From an uncultured Rhodospirillales bacterium (GTDB taxonomy: Bacteria > Pseudomonadota > Alphaproteobacteria > Acetobacterales > Acetobacteraceae), in assembly GCA_903928045.1 (NCBI GenBank), contig CAIYPH010000203.1:1-9108 (forward strand): 9,108 bases of DNA, in the 5' to 3' direction. Positions 1 through 6,676 of this stretch are shown in pieces. The position numbers were made by a program, and so were the translations under genes. The notes beneath the pieces are model-generated. The model ran no database searches. It worked only from the letters and a program-made list of their open reading frames with translations, and had not been told where the DNA came from. Position 1 is the stretch's first letter. Each line of letters starts with the position of its first letter.

Positions 1-21
1 CGATCTCCGCCTCGCCGCCGC

Positions 22-738
22 TTAGCCGACGACGTCGACCAGCACGACCTCAGCGTCGGCCGAGGCGGTGATGGTGATGCTGTCCTCGCCGGTGACCGTC
101 ACGCCATCCCGCGTGCCGACGGCGGCGCCGTTCACCGAGACCGTCCCGGTGGCGGCGACGAGATAACCGACGCGGCCTTTGCCGAGCGCGTGGGTGACGC
201 TCTCGCCCGCCTTGATGGTGCCGGCCAGCACCGCGGCATCGGCATAGAGCGGCAGGGCCGAGCCATCGGCGCCGGCGCGGCCATCCGCCATCGCGGTCAG
301 CACGTTGCTGCTGGTGCGCGGGAATTTCCGCGCGCCCCAGCCCGGCGCCACGCCCCGCGTGCCCGGGTGGATCCAGATCTGGAACAGCCGGGTCGGGGTC
401 GCCTCCAGGTTGTATTCGGCATGGGTGATGCCGGTGCCGGCATGCATCACCTGGATGTCCCCAGCCTCGGTGCGGCCCTCATTGCCGAGGCTGTCGCGAT
501 GGGTGATCGCCCCCTCGCGCACATAGGTGATGATCTCCATCTCGCGATGGGGGTGCGGGTCGAACCCGGTGCCGGGGGCGATCTCGTCGTCGTTCCACAC
601 TACCAGCCCGCCGACGCCCTGCCGCGCGGGGTCACGGTACTGGCCGAAGCTGAAATGGTAGCGGGCGTTGAGCCACGCATTCTGGAAGCGGCCGAGGCGG
701 TCGAAAGGCTGGATCTGGATTATTGCTGGTCTCCTCAT
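22..738 (-). CDS. Pirin family protein (YhaK-like bicupin)
   Basis: This is a pirin, a two-cupin cytoplasmic protein. Some family members, such as E. coli YhaK and human pirin, have quercetin 2,3-dioxygenase activity, but the native substrate is usually unknown. The N-terminal cupin carries the expected metal ligands: His62 and His64 in PHPHREMEI, and His106 and Glu108 in GTGITHAEYN. The conserved FQIWIHP stretch follows. The second cupin (about residues 165-238) is more divergent, as is usual. At 238 residues the length fits YhaK. The first ATG (736-738) has no upstream Shine-Dalgarno and lies inside a palindrome. An AGGAGA at 730-735 sits 6 nt before an ATA codon (721-723), where family members usually start, so the real start is uncertain. 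The gene lies downstream of the membrane-protein gene but has its own operator-like palindrome. No regulator gene lies beside it. Confidence 0.93.
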   Translation of the reverse strand: MRRPAIIQIQPFDRLGRFQNAWLNARYHFSFGQYRDPARQGVGGLVVWNDDEIAPGTGFDPHPHREMEIITYVREGAITHRDSLGNEGRTEAGDIQVMHAGTGITHAEYNLEATPTRLFQIWIHPGTRGVAPGWGARKFPRTSSNVLTAMADGRAGADGSALPLYADAAVLAGTIKAGESVTHALGKGRVGYLVAATGTVSVNGAAVGTRDGVTVTGEDSITITASADAEVVLVDVVG

Positions 739-757
739 TGTTCGATATCGAACGATG
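736..757. promoter_or_regulatory. Operator-like palindrome at the pirin start
   Basis: The 14-bp core GTTCGATATCGAAC (740-753) is a perfect palindrome. It extends to 22 bp with a single mismatched pair (739/754). It overlaps the first possible ATG of the pirin gene and lies in the 57-bp gap after the membrane-protein gene. Pirin genes are often controlled by LysR-type or other palindrome-binding regulators, so an operator is the likely role. The bound protein is unknown, and no such regulator is encoded next to the gene here. Confidence 0.6.
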
Positions 758-795
758 ATGCGCAGATGGGGTGCTCTTCCGCTCCGCGCAAGCCC

Positions 796-2523
796 CTATT
801 GGGCGGCAACCTCGAACAGCACCAGCCCCGACGCGGGATCGGCGACCACCCGCCGCAGCCACGCCGGCGGGGCGCCCGCGCGCAGGCGATCGAGCAGGGT
901 GGTTTCCGCCAGCCCCGCGACCATCGCCGTGCGCGGGCCGCTGGGACAGACCAGCACGTAGCGCGCCCCGGTGGCGCGGAAGGCGGGTCCAGGCGTTTCG
1001 CCCGGCATTTCACGCCAGGCATCGCGCATCCGCAGGAAAGCCGGCACATTGCGGTGATAGAGCGAGGCGACGGTGCGGATGCCGCTGCGATAGAGCAACT
1101 CAGGCGCGTCGTTGACGTCGCTCAGCACCACCGCGTCACCGAGGGCGGCCAGATGCGGCGCGAAGGGGGCGATGGGGCAGGGCGTCGCCGCTGATGGCGC
1201 GAGCGCCGGCGGCCCGCCGAACTGCGCGGCGATGCCATCGGCGCGGGTTGGGGCCAGCGCGAGGACGAGCATGCCGACGCGCCCGAGCGCCGTGAGGTTC
1301 GGCCGCCCGGCGCAGCGTCGCGTGATGGCGTTCATGATCGCCGGCAGCGCCGCCGCGCCGGCGAGAGTGGCGTAGGTGGCGAAGCGGATATGGAGCGCGC
1401 CGAGCGCCAGCATGAACAGCAATGAGCCGGCGGCGTAGGCCCATGTCCAGGCGCGTCGGCGCCACGCCATCGCGAGGCAGAACAGCAGCGCGATGGTGCC
1501 GTCACCGAGGAACAGAACGGCCTGCGGCACGCCGGAGACCGGCAGCATCTCCTCGATCCCCGCGAACATGGCGGCGGCCTCGGGGGCGGCCGCGTCCGGG
1601 CCGCGCAGCACATCGGGGAAGGCGGCGAGCCAGGCGGCAATCCCGGCGGCACCGAGCAGCACGCCGAGCCAGCGGCGCCCGGCGAGGCGGGTCAGGCCGA
1701 GCGCGACGGCGGTGGTGATGGCGGCGAGCAGGACGTAAGCCGCGGAGATCCGATCGAGCTCGATGGCGGAGCGGCCACCTGATGGTGGGTCGATCGCCAA
1801 AGCGAGCAGCGTCACGGCGAGGAAGGTGGCGCCGGCACGAAGCAGGCCGGCCGCGATCGGCTCCGGCCGCGCGGCGGTGAGCCAGGCCACGCCGCCGCCG
1901 CCAAAGGCCAGCAAGGCAAACGGCATTGCCTCGGGCGACAGCCAGATGCCAAGCCCGGCGACACCGCCGAGCAGCCATCCCGCCCGCGGCGTTCCGGCTG
2001 CCACCTGCCCGGCAGCGCCTGCCAGCAGCAGCGCAGCGACGCCGAGGGCGGCATGGTGATGAGCGACGCCGGGGAACCCGTAGACGATCACCGGTGGGGC
2101 GAGGCCGGCAAGGGCGGCGGCCATCCAGCGCGTGCCGGCGACGGTGATGGGCGCCATCGCCCAGGCCGCGGCCACACCGGCACTGCCGACTGACAACGGG
2201 CCGAGCAGCATCGCCGCCGCCTGCAGCGCCGCGTCGCCGGGCATGATCAGGCGGAACGGCAGCGCCAGGAGCAGAAGCACGGCATCGAGCAGATGCGACC
2301 AATGCAACACCGTCCCGGCGCCGGAACCGTCGCGCATCACGGCATGCAATGGGGTTCCTGCGGCGACCATGTCCCGCAGCCGTACCATGCGCATGTAGCT
2401 GTCGGGGTTGAGGAGTTGCCCCTGCAAGACGCCCGGGCTGGATCTCAGGCCGGAGGCGGTATCAAGCGCCGCGGCCACGGCAAAACACAACCAGGCCTCC
2501 GGGCGCGAGAGCCTGCCGGACAT
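796..2523 (-). CDS. Polytopic membrane protein, GT-C/STT3-like
   Basis: This 575-residue integral membrane protein has roughly ten to twelve hydrophobic segments, starting near residues 81-93 and alternating with short loops to about residue 430. A soluble C-terminal domain of about 140 residues, probably periplasmic, follows. The first loop after the N-terminal segment carries NPDSYMRMVRLRD (Asp41) and HWSHLLD (74-80). A later loop has PGVAHHH (His155-157). This layout resembles the divergent GT-C/STT3-like glycosyltransferase or oligosaccharyltransferase family of alphaproteobacteria (acidic residue in the first loop, then HW-S-R/H-L-D, then a DHHN-like motif). The WWDYG motif of true STT3 is not seen, so catalytic activity is unproven. 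It starts 20 nt after the XRE gene and is probably co-transcribed with it. No clear Shine-Dalgarno precedes the ATG. The substrate is unknown; a role in cell-envelope glycan or lipid-linked sugar transfer is inference. Confidence 0.7.
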   Translation of the reverse strand: MSGRLSRPEAWLCFAVAAALDTASGLRSSPGVLQGQLLNPDSYMRMVRLRDMVAAGTPLHAVMRDGSGAGTVLHWSHLLDAVLLLLALPFRLIMPGDAALQAAAMLLGPLSVGSAGVAAAWAMAPITVAGTRWMAAALAGLAPPVIVYGFPGVAHHHAALGVAALLLAGAAGQVAAGTPRAGWLLGGVAGLGIWLSPEAMPFALLAFGGGGVAWLTAARPEPIAAGLLRAGATFLAVTLLALAIDPPSGGRSAIELDRISAAYVLLAAITTAVALGLTRLAGRRWLGVLLGAAGIAAWLAAFPDVLRGPDAAAPEAAAMFAGIEEMLPVSGVPQAVLFLGDGTIALLFCLAMAWRRRAWTWAYAAGSLLFMLALGALHIRFATYATLAGAAALPAIMNAITRRCAGRPNLTALGRVGMLVLALAPTRADGIAAQFGGPPALAPSAATPCPIAPFAPHLAALGDAVVLSDVNDAPELLYRSGIRTVASLYHRNVPAFLRMRDAWREMPGETPGPAFRATGARYVLVCPSGPRTAMVAGLAETTLLDRLRAGAPPAWLRRVVADPASGLVLFEVAAQ

Positions 2524-2543
2524 CGGGCGCGCCGTGTCGTGCT

Positions 2544-3056
2544 TCAGTCCGCCGCGTCGGGCGTCATGCTTTTGATGAGGTTGAAGACGCTCTTGCGCTG
2601 GTTGGGATCGGTGATGCGGTAATAGGCGCGCACCAGATCCACGGTTTCGCGTCGCTGCAGCAGGTCGTCACCGAAGCCTTCCTGTTGTTCGGACAACCCG
2701 AAACTCCGACGGCCCGACAATCCACCGCCGACGCTTGCGGCCTGTTGCGTGCTGGATTCCGGAAGATCGTCGAAAAAGAAGCTGATCGGCACATCCAGGA
2801 CGCGCGACAAGTCGAATAGTCGCGAGGCGCCGACGCGGTTCACGCCGCGCTCGTATTTCTGCACCTGCTGGAACGTCAGCCCCAGCGCTTCGCCGAGCCG
2901 CTCCTGCGACATGCCAAGCAGCGTCCGGCGCAGCCGGATACGCGACCCGACATGGATATCGATCGGGCTCGGCCGCGATTCACGGTCGGCCCGCTCGCCG
3001 GCCCCATCGGCTAAGCCGCTGAGGCGGGGCAGCGGTGTATCGCCTTGACCTGACAT
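2544..3056 (-). CDS. XRE-family regulator, PraR/PhrR-like
   Basis: This is a 170-residue cytoplasmic DNA-binding regulator. Residues 32-95 form a Cro/C1-type helix-turn-helix: MSQERLGEALG is the second helix and TFQQVQKYERGVNRV the recognition helix, followed by ASRLFDLSRVLDVPISFFF. The tail (about 139-164, VDLVRAYYRI to FNLIKSM) is typical of alphaproteobacterial PraR/PhrR proteins. Sinorhizobium PhrR lies beside the lnt orthologue actA and is pH-responsive, and Rhizobium and Azorhizobium PraR affect biofilm and quorum-sensing genes. The lnt-then-XRE order here matches that arrangement. I chose the ATG at 3054-3056 because AGGAG (3065-3069) lies 8 nt upstream. An ATG 17 codons earlier falls inside an inverted repeat and has no such site. 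The gene has its own promoter candidate and two repeat elements upstream, which suggests autoregulation. Its targets here are unknown. Confidence 0.88.
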   Translation of the reverse strand: MSGQGDTPLPRLSGLADGAGERADRESRPSPIDIHVGSRIRLRRTLLGMSQERLGEALGLTFQQVQKYERGVNRVGASRLFDLSRVLDVPISFFFDDLPESSTQQAASVGGGLSGRRSFGLSEQQEGFGDDLLQRRETVDLVRAYYRITDPNQRKSVFNLIKSMTPDAAD

Positions 3057-3064
3057 GTGCGGCA

Positions 3065-3069
3065 CTCCT
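3065..3069 (-). promoter_or_regulatory. Shine-Dalgarno of the XRE gene
   Basis: AGGAG on the minus strand lies 8 nt before the ATG at 3054-3056. It fixes the start of the XRE regulator at that codon rather than 17 codons upstream. Confidence 0.75.
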
Positions 3070-3102
3070 GTAAACGCGGCAAACGCGATGGCGACATACG
3101 GC

Positions 3103-3118
3103 GGCATGCAGGCATGCC
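3103..3118. promoter_or_regulatory. Inverted repeat upstream of the XRE gene
   Basis: GGCATGCAGGCATGCC is a perfect 7-bp inverted repeat with a 2-bp centre. It lies about 47-62 bp upstream of the chosen XRE start and downstream of the predicted promoter, so it is in the transcribed leader. It could be an operator for the XRE protein itself, or a leader hairpin. No binding data can be inferred from sequence. Confidence 0.45.
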
Positions 3119-3152
3119 AACCCGCCCAGATTGGTTAACGAAAGTTGAAGGG

Positions 3153-3182
3153 TTAATAGGTCGCACAACCGCAGATCGTCAA
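3153..3182 (-). promoter_or_regulatory. Sigma-70-type promoter for the XRE gene
   Basis: On the minus strand a -35-like TTGACG (3177-3182) and a -10-like TATTAA (3153-3158) are separated by 18 bp. They lie in the AT-richer 164-bp gap between lnt and the XRE gene. The transcript would have a leader of roughly 90 nt containing the inverted repeat. Two copies of TTAACC (minus strand; 3133-3138 and 3151-3156) flank the likely start point, one overlapping the -10. Confidence 0.5.
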
Positions 3183-3220
3183 GGATAATCACGAAAAATG
3201 AGTCAACGTCTCGAAAACGA

Positions 3221-4732
3221 TCAATGTTTTGGCCGCCACGCGATTATTAAGCCGATGCAGGTCGCCAGAAGCGAGAGCAGGGACGGCGCCCACAATCCTA
3301 AGCGCCGCGCCAAAGTTTCCTTCAGGCTGCCGGGCAGCGTCAGGGGCAGCGTGCCGGCGACATCCATGCCGAGCCGTCCCAGCTCGCGGCCATAGCCATC
3401 GAAACCGGCGGAGATACCGGTATTCGCCGCGCGCATCAGTGGCAGACCTTCCTCCACCGCCCGCAGCCGCGCCGCGGCGAGGTGCTGCCGCGGGCCGGTC
3501 GAATTGCCGAACCACGCGTCATTGGTGACGTTCACCAGCCATTCCGGCCGGTCGGCGGCGACACCCTCGGAGGGGAAAATGGCCTCGTAGCAGATCAGCG
3601 GGCCAACGGCCGGGATGCCCGGCAGGCGCCAGGTTTGCGGGCCCGCGCCGCGGCCGAACCCATCGCCGGAGACAAAGGCGATCGGCAGCGGGAACCAGCC
3701 GGGCTGGTATTCCCCGAACGGCACCAGGTGCCACTTGTCATAGACCGCCGGTGCCGGCCCGGGCCCATTCACGGCGACGAGGCTGTTGTATGGCCGCCGC
3801 GCGGCATCGAAGCGGACCGCGCCGATAAAGGCAGGCCCACTCGCCGCCGCGGCCACGGCGGCGCGGGCGTCGGCATCGCTCTCGATGAGGAAGGGACTCG
3901 CGGTTTCCGGCCATATCGCCAGCGTCGGCGCGCCACCGGCCGCGGCGACACCGGAGCGGGTGAGCGACAGGTAACTATTGAAATGCCGCAGAGCCCGCTC
4001 GCGCTCCCATTTTCCCTCCTGGGCGATGTTGCCCTGCACCAGCACCACGGTGAGCGGGGTCGATGCCGGCGGATTGGGCGCGAGGCGGCTGGCGCCATAG
4101 CCCCCCCACGCCAGGAGCGCCGCGCAGGCCACCGCCATGCCGCGGCGTCCGCCAAGCGGCGCGAAGCCGATCAGGAGCGTCATCAGGCTCAGCCCATGCA
4201 CGCCCATCAGCGCGGCGGGCTGGAGCATCATATCGCCGAAGCCTCCCGGCGCCGCCCAGACGCTACCCAGCGGATTCCACGGAAACCCGGACAACACGAA
4301 TTGGCGCGCGATGTCGGACAACACCCATAGCCCCGCCAGCACCCACAAGCGCCCCGGCTCCGGCGCAAGGCGCGCGATGGCGCAGGGAACGGCGATGAAC
4401 AGCGCAAGGACGGCCGCCAGCATCGGCACCCCGAGCGGCACCAGCCACCAGAATGTCGCCGCCTCGATCAGGATCGCCTCGGTGATCCAGTAGAGTCCCG
4501 CGATGTGATGGCCGAGGCCGAAGCAAAACGCCACCGCGGCGGCGGCGCGCCAGTCGCTGGAGCGGTTGAGCAGCAAGAGCAGGCCGGGCAGGCAGAGCCA
4601 CAGCGCCGGAAGAATGTGCAGTGGTGGCAGCGCCGCGGCGGAGACCAGGCCAAGGCCAAGCGCAGCCAGGCGCGGGTGGGCGAGGAACCTTCCGAACCAG
4701 GCGTCGCGCGACGCGGCGGGCGGGTCAGCCAC
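3221..4732 (-). CDS. lnt: Apolipoprotein N-acyltransferase
   Basis: Lnt transfers an acyl chain from phospholipid to the N-terminal cysteine of apolipoproteins at the inner membrane, the last step of lipoprotein maturation. The 503-residue length is normal. Several hydrophobic helices fill residues 22-208, including the conserved GFPWNPLG at 149-156, and one more closes the protein at about 479-498. The nitrilase-like periplasmic domain (about 225-460) has the full Glu-Lys-Cys triad: Glu276 in IWPETASP, Lys333 in YDKWHLVPFGEY and Cys381 in LICYEAIFP. LVNVTNDAWFG follows at 399-409. Translation starts at GTG (4730-4732). Its first 8 nt overlap the end of the dehydrogenase gene, indicating translational coupling. 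The next gene downstream is the PraR/PhrR-like regulator, as in the rhizobial actA-phrR pair. No terminator with a T-tract is visible after the stop. Confidence 0.97.
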   Translation of the reverse strand: MADPPAASRDAWFGRFLAHPRLAALGLGLVSAAALPPLHILPALWLCLPGLLLLLNRSSDWRAAAAVAFCFGLGHHIAGLYWITEAILIEAATFWWLVPLGVPMLAAVLALFIAVPCAIARLAPEPGRLWVLAGLWVLSDIARQFVLSGFPWNPLGSVWAAPGGFGDMMLQPAALMGVHGLSLMTLLIGFAPLGGRRGMAVACAALLAWGGYGASRLAPNPPASTPLTVVLVQGNIAQEGKWERERALRHFNSYLSLTRSGVAAAGGAPTLAIWPETASPFLIESDADARAAVAAAASGPAFIGAVRFDAARRPYNSLVAVNGPGPAPAVYDKWHLVPFGEYQPGWFPLPIAFVSGDGFGRGAGPQTWRLPGIPAVGPLICYEAIFPSEGVAADRPEWLVNVTNDAWFGNSTGPRQHLAAARLRAVEEGLPLMRAANTGISAGFDGYGRELGRLGMDVAGTLPLTLPGSLKETLARRLGLWAPSLLSLLATCIGLIIAWRPKH

Positions 4733-5687
4733 GCACGATCCGCTCCGGCGGCACGACGCCCCCGGTCAGGGTGGCGGCGATGCACTCGGCCGCCATCACC
4801 CCCATGTTCACCAAGGACCCGTCTGTCACCCCGGCGACGTGGGGCGTGGGCAGCACGTGCGGATGATTGCGCAGGGGGTGGTCGGGGCGCGGCGGCTCGT
4901 TCTCGAACACATCGAGCCCGGCGCCGGCGATGTGGCCACTGTCCAACGCGGCGGCCAGCGCGTCCTCATCGACGATGCCGCCGCGCGCGGTGTTGATGAC
5001 GTAGCCGCCTCGCGGCATGGCGGCGAGTGAGGCCGCGTTGACGATGTGACGGGTCGCTGGGGCATAGGGGCAATGTACCGACAGCACATCAGCCTCCGCG
5101 CACAGCGCCTCCAGCGTCGCCGCGCGTCGCACGGGGGGGAATACCGCATCATTCTTCGATGGGTCATAGGCGCTGATCACCATGCCGAATGGCGCCGCCA
5201 TGGCCGCCACCGCTCGGCCGATCGCGCCATAGCCGAGCAGGCCGAGGCGCAGCCCGGCGATATCGCGCACCTTGGTCGCCGCCCCGCGCCAGGCGCCGCC
5301 GCCGATCGAGGTGGCGAGCGGCCGCAGATCCTTGGCGAGCGCGAGGATGAGGGCGATTGTATGCTCGGCGACCGCGGTGGTGTTGGAGCCGGGTGCACGG
5401 GTGACCAGGATGCCGCGCGCGGTGGCGGCCGGGATGTCGACATCGTCGACGCCGACGCCGTGCCGCGCCACGATGCGCAGCCGGGCGGATGCGTCCATCG
5501 CCGCGGCCATGACTGGGCCCTGGCGACTGAGGATGGCGTCCGCCTGAACCTGGCCGCTCAGCGCCGCGACCGCCGCCGCGCTCGGGTATGGCTCCATATA
5601 ATGGATGTCGCAGCCGGCCGCCTCGAGGATCGCCACCGCCGGCGCCGCCAGCCGGGGGCTGGTCATGATCACGTTAAAACGCCGCAT
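4725..5687 (-). CDS. D-2-hydroxyacid dehydrogenase (NAD-dependent)
   Basis: This 320-residue enzyme belongs to the D-isomer-specific 2-hydroxyacid dehydrogenase family (phosphoglycerate, glycerate/hydroxypyruvate and related dehydrogenases). The Rossmann motif LGYGAIGRAV gives G152-x-G154-x2-G157, and Asp175 follows at the strand end, favouring NAD over NADP. The catalytic set is complete: Arg235 in NTARGGIVDEDAL, Glu264 in VFENEPP and His283 in TPHVAG. Substrate contacts around RHGVGVDDVD (75-84) are family-typical. No ACT or other regulatory domain follows, so it is the short form. The ATG at 5685-5687 has AGGA 8 nt upstream. Longer reading to 5840 would run far into fur. The gene begins 28 nt after fur and overlaps lnt by 8 nt, so it sits inside a fur-lnt transcription unit. 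The 2-keto acid substrate cannot be told from sequence; serine biosynthesis is possible but unsupported. Confidence 0.9.
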   Translation of the reverse strand: MRRFNVIMTSPRLAAPAVAILEAAGCDIHYMEPYPSAAAVAALSGQVQADAILSRQGPVMAAAMDASARLRIVARHGVGVDDVDIPAATARGILVTRAPGSNTTAVAEHTIALILALAKDLRPLATSIGGGAWRGAATKVRDIAGLRLGLLGYGAIGRAVAAMAAPFGMVISAYDPSKNDAVFPPVRRAATLEALCAEADVLSVHCPYAPATRHIVNAASLAAMPRGGYVINTARGGIVDEDALAAALDSGHIAGAGLDVFENEPPRPDHPLRNHPHVLPTPHVAGVTDGSLVNMGVMAAECIAATLTGGVVPPERIVRG

Positions 5688-5715
5688 GGTCGGATTCCTG
5701 GGAGGGTGGAGGTGG

Positions 5716-6150
5716 CTAGTCGCCGTCGGGCTTGCGCCCGGCCGGGGCGCGACGACGGCCAAACAGCTCAAGCCGATGGGAGACCAGTTCGAAACCGAGG
5801 CGCTGGGCGATCGCCTGAAGCACGCGCTCGTGCTCGGCATCCTCGAACTCGACGACCTTGCCGGTTTCGACGTCGATCAGATGATGGTGATGGCCCTGTT
5901 CGCTCGGCTCATAGCGCGCCCGGCCACCACCGAAATCGCGTCGCTCAAGGATGCCCTTTTCCTCAAGGAGCCGCACGGTGCGATAGACGGTGGCGATCGA
6001 GATATTGCGGTCAAGCTCCGCCGCGCGGCGGTAGAGTTCTTCGACGTCGGGATGGTCCTCGGCAGCCGACAGCACACGGGCGATGACCCGGCGCTGCCCG
6101 GTCATCTTCAACCCGCGTTCGATGCAAAGCCGCTCTATCCTGCTGTCCAT
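5716..6150 (-). CDS. fur: Fur family metalloregulator (Fur/Mur-like)
   Basis: This 144-residue cytoplasmic metal-responsive repressor has an N-terminal winged helix (about 1-80) with MTGQRRVIARVL and the recognition segment ISIATVYRTVRLLEEKGI. A dimerisation and metal domain follows. Its numbering matches E. coli Fur closely: His33, Glu81, His88 and His90 correspond to one metal site, and His87, Glu108 and His125 to the other, with E. coli Asp89 replaced by His89. The two zinc cysteines of E. coli Fur (93 and 96) are Asp93 and Thr96 here, a common state in alphaproteobacterial Fur/Mur. Whether iron or manganese is sensed cannot be decided; an Irr identity is less likely because the HHxH region is of Fur type. 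The ATG at 6148-6150 matches the family start but has only a distant GAGG upstream. mucR lies 72 nt upstream and the dehydrogenase 28 nt downstream. Confidence 0.92.
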   Translation of the reverse strand: MDSRIERLCIERGLKMTGQRRVIARVLSAAEDHPDVEELYRRAAELDRNISIATVYRTVRLLEEKGILERRDFGGGRARYEPSEQGHHHHLIDVETGKVVEFEDAEHERVLQAIAQRLGFELVSHRLELFGRRRAPAGRKPDGD

Positions 6151-6188
6151 TGCAGGGAGATTACCTCATCCCGCCGACCGCGCCACTA

Positions 6189-6204
6189 GGGGCACGCATG
6201 CCCC
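6189..6204. terminator. Hairpin between mucR and fur
   Basis: GGGGCA and TGCCCC form a perfect 6-bp GC-rich stem with a 4-nt loop, 19 nt past the mucR stop. No T-tract follows on the minus strand, so this may be a weak terminator, an attenuator or a processing site rather than a strong intrinsic terminator. It could lower read-through from mucR into fur. Confidence 0.35.
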
Positions 6205-6222
6205 CCGCGGCCAGTGCAGGGA

Positions 6223-6630
6223 TTAGCGGCCGCGTGGCTTGGTGCCGAGACCGATCTTCTTGGCGAGCGAGGAGCGATGCTTGGCGTAATTGGGCGCCAC
6301 CATCGGATAGTCAGGGGGCAGGCCCCATTTATCGCGGTATTGATCGGGCGTCATGTTATAGGCGGTCTTGAGGTGGCGCTTCAGCATCTTCAGCTTCTTG
6401 CCATCCTCGAGGCAGACGATGTGATCGGCAAAGACCGACTTCTTCACGGGAACCGCCGGCTGCTGCTTCTCGACAACCGGTTCACCGCGCCCAATCGCCG
6501 CGAGGGTACGGTAGATGTCCTGGATCAGCGCCGGCAGGGTGTCCGACGAAACAGAGTTGTTCGAAACATGGGCAGAGACGATCTGGGCAGTAAGCCCAAG
6601 AACATCCGAATCGTTGCCAGCGTCAGCCAT
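6223..6630 (-). CDS. mucR: MucR/Ros family transcriptional regulator
   Basis: This 135-residue global regulator belongs to the Ros/MucR prokaryotic zinc-finger family. In alphaproteobacteria these proteins bind AT-rich DNA and control exopolysaccharide, motility, cell-cycle or virulence genes and usually their own gene. Residues 1-50 are the helical oligomerisation region. The finger and its C-terminal extension (about 67-129) are unmistakable: DHIVCLEDGKKLKMLKRHL, then NMTPDQYRDKWGLP and DYPMVAPNYAKHRSSLAKKIGLG. The ligand set is incomplete: Cys73 and His86 are present, but the second Cys is Asp76 and the C-terminal His positions are Ala90 and Tyr91. Related Ros/MucR proteins that fold with altered or no zinc are known, so function is likely retained. 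The ATG at 6628-6630 has AAGGA (6638-6642) upstream. The promoter overlaps an AT-centred inverted repeat, consistent with autorepression. It diverges from the TusA-like gene. Confidence 0.95.
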   Translation of the reverse strand: MADAGNDSDVLGLTAQIVSAHVSNNSVSSDTLPALIQDIYRTLAAIGRGEPVVEKQQPAVPVKKSVFADHIVCLEDGKKLKMLKRHLKTAYNMTPDQYRDKWGLPPDYPMVAPNYAKHRSSLAKKIGLGTKPRGR

Positions 6631-6658
6631 CGAATTATCCTTTGCGCACGATTATTTG

Positions 6659-6676
6659 CCGCCATATATGTGGCGG
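6659..6676. promoter_or_regulatory. Inverted repeat in the mucR promoter
   Basis: CCGCCATATATGTGGCGG has 6-bp GC-rich arms around an AT-rich centre of alternating T and A. It covers the predicted -10 of mucR in the 103-bp divergent gap. MucR/Ros proteins prefer AT-rich targets with TA steps and often repress their own gene, so this is a plausible autoregulatory site. It could also affect the divergent TusA-like gene. Confidence 0.45.

Noticed and set aside
190..1194. Long plus-strand open frame opposite pirin and the membrane-protein gene
   Set aside because: It is rich in Arg, Ala, Gly and His with no recognisable motif, spans two well-supported genes, and is a typical antisense frame in high-GC DNA.
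3133..3156. CtrA-type binding site formed by the two TTAACC copies
   Set aside because: CtrA sites need TTAA-N7-TTAA. Here the two TTAA elements are 14 bp apart, and the TTGA between them has a 6-bp or 4-bp spacing, so the pattern does not match.
5688..5840. N-terminal extension of the dehydrogenase to an upstream ATG
   Set aside because: The extra 51 residues have no family counterpart and would overlap most of the 3' part of fur. The ATG at 5685-5687 has a Shine-Dalgarno and fits family length.
5046..6086. Long plus-strand open frame opposite the dehydrogenase and fur
   Set aside because: Composition is arginine-rich and motif-free, and both opposing genes have complete catalytic or metal-binding signatures.
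6151..6226. Direct repeat TGCAGGGA at 6151 and 6214 flanking the mucR-fur gap
   Set aside because: Eight identical bases in GC-rich DNA are weak evidence, and they do not form a recognisable Fur-box or a longer repeat.
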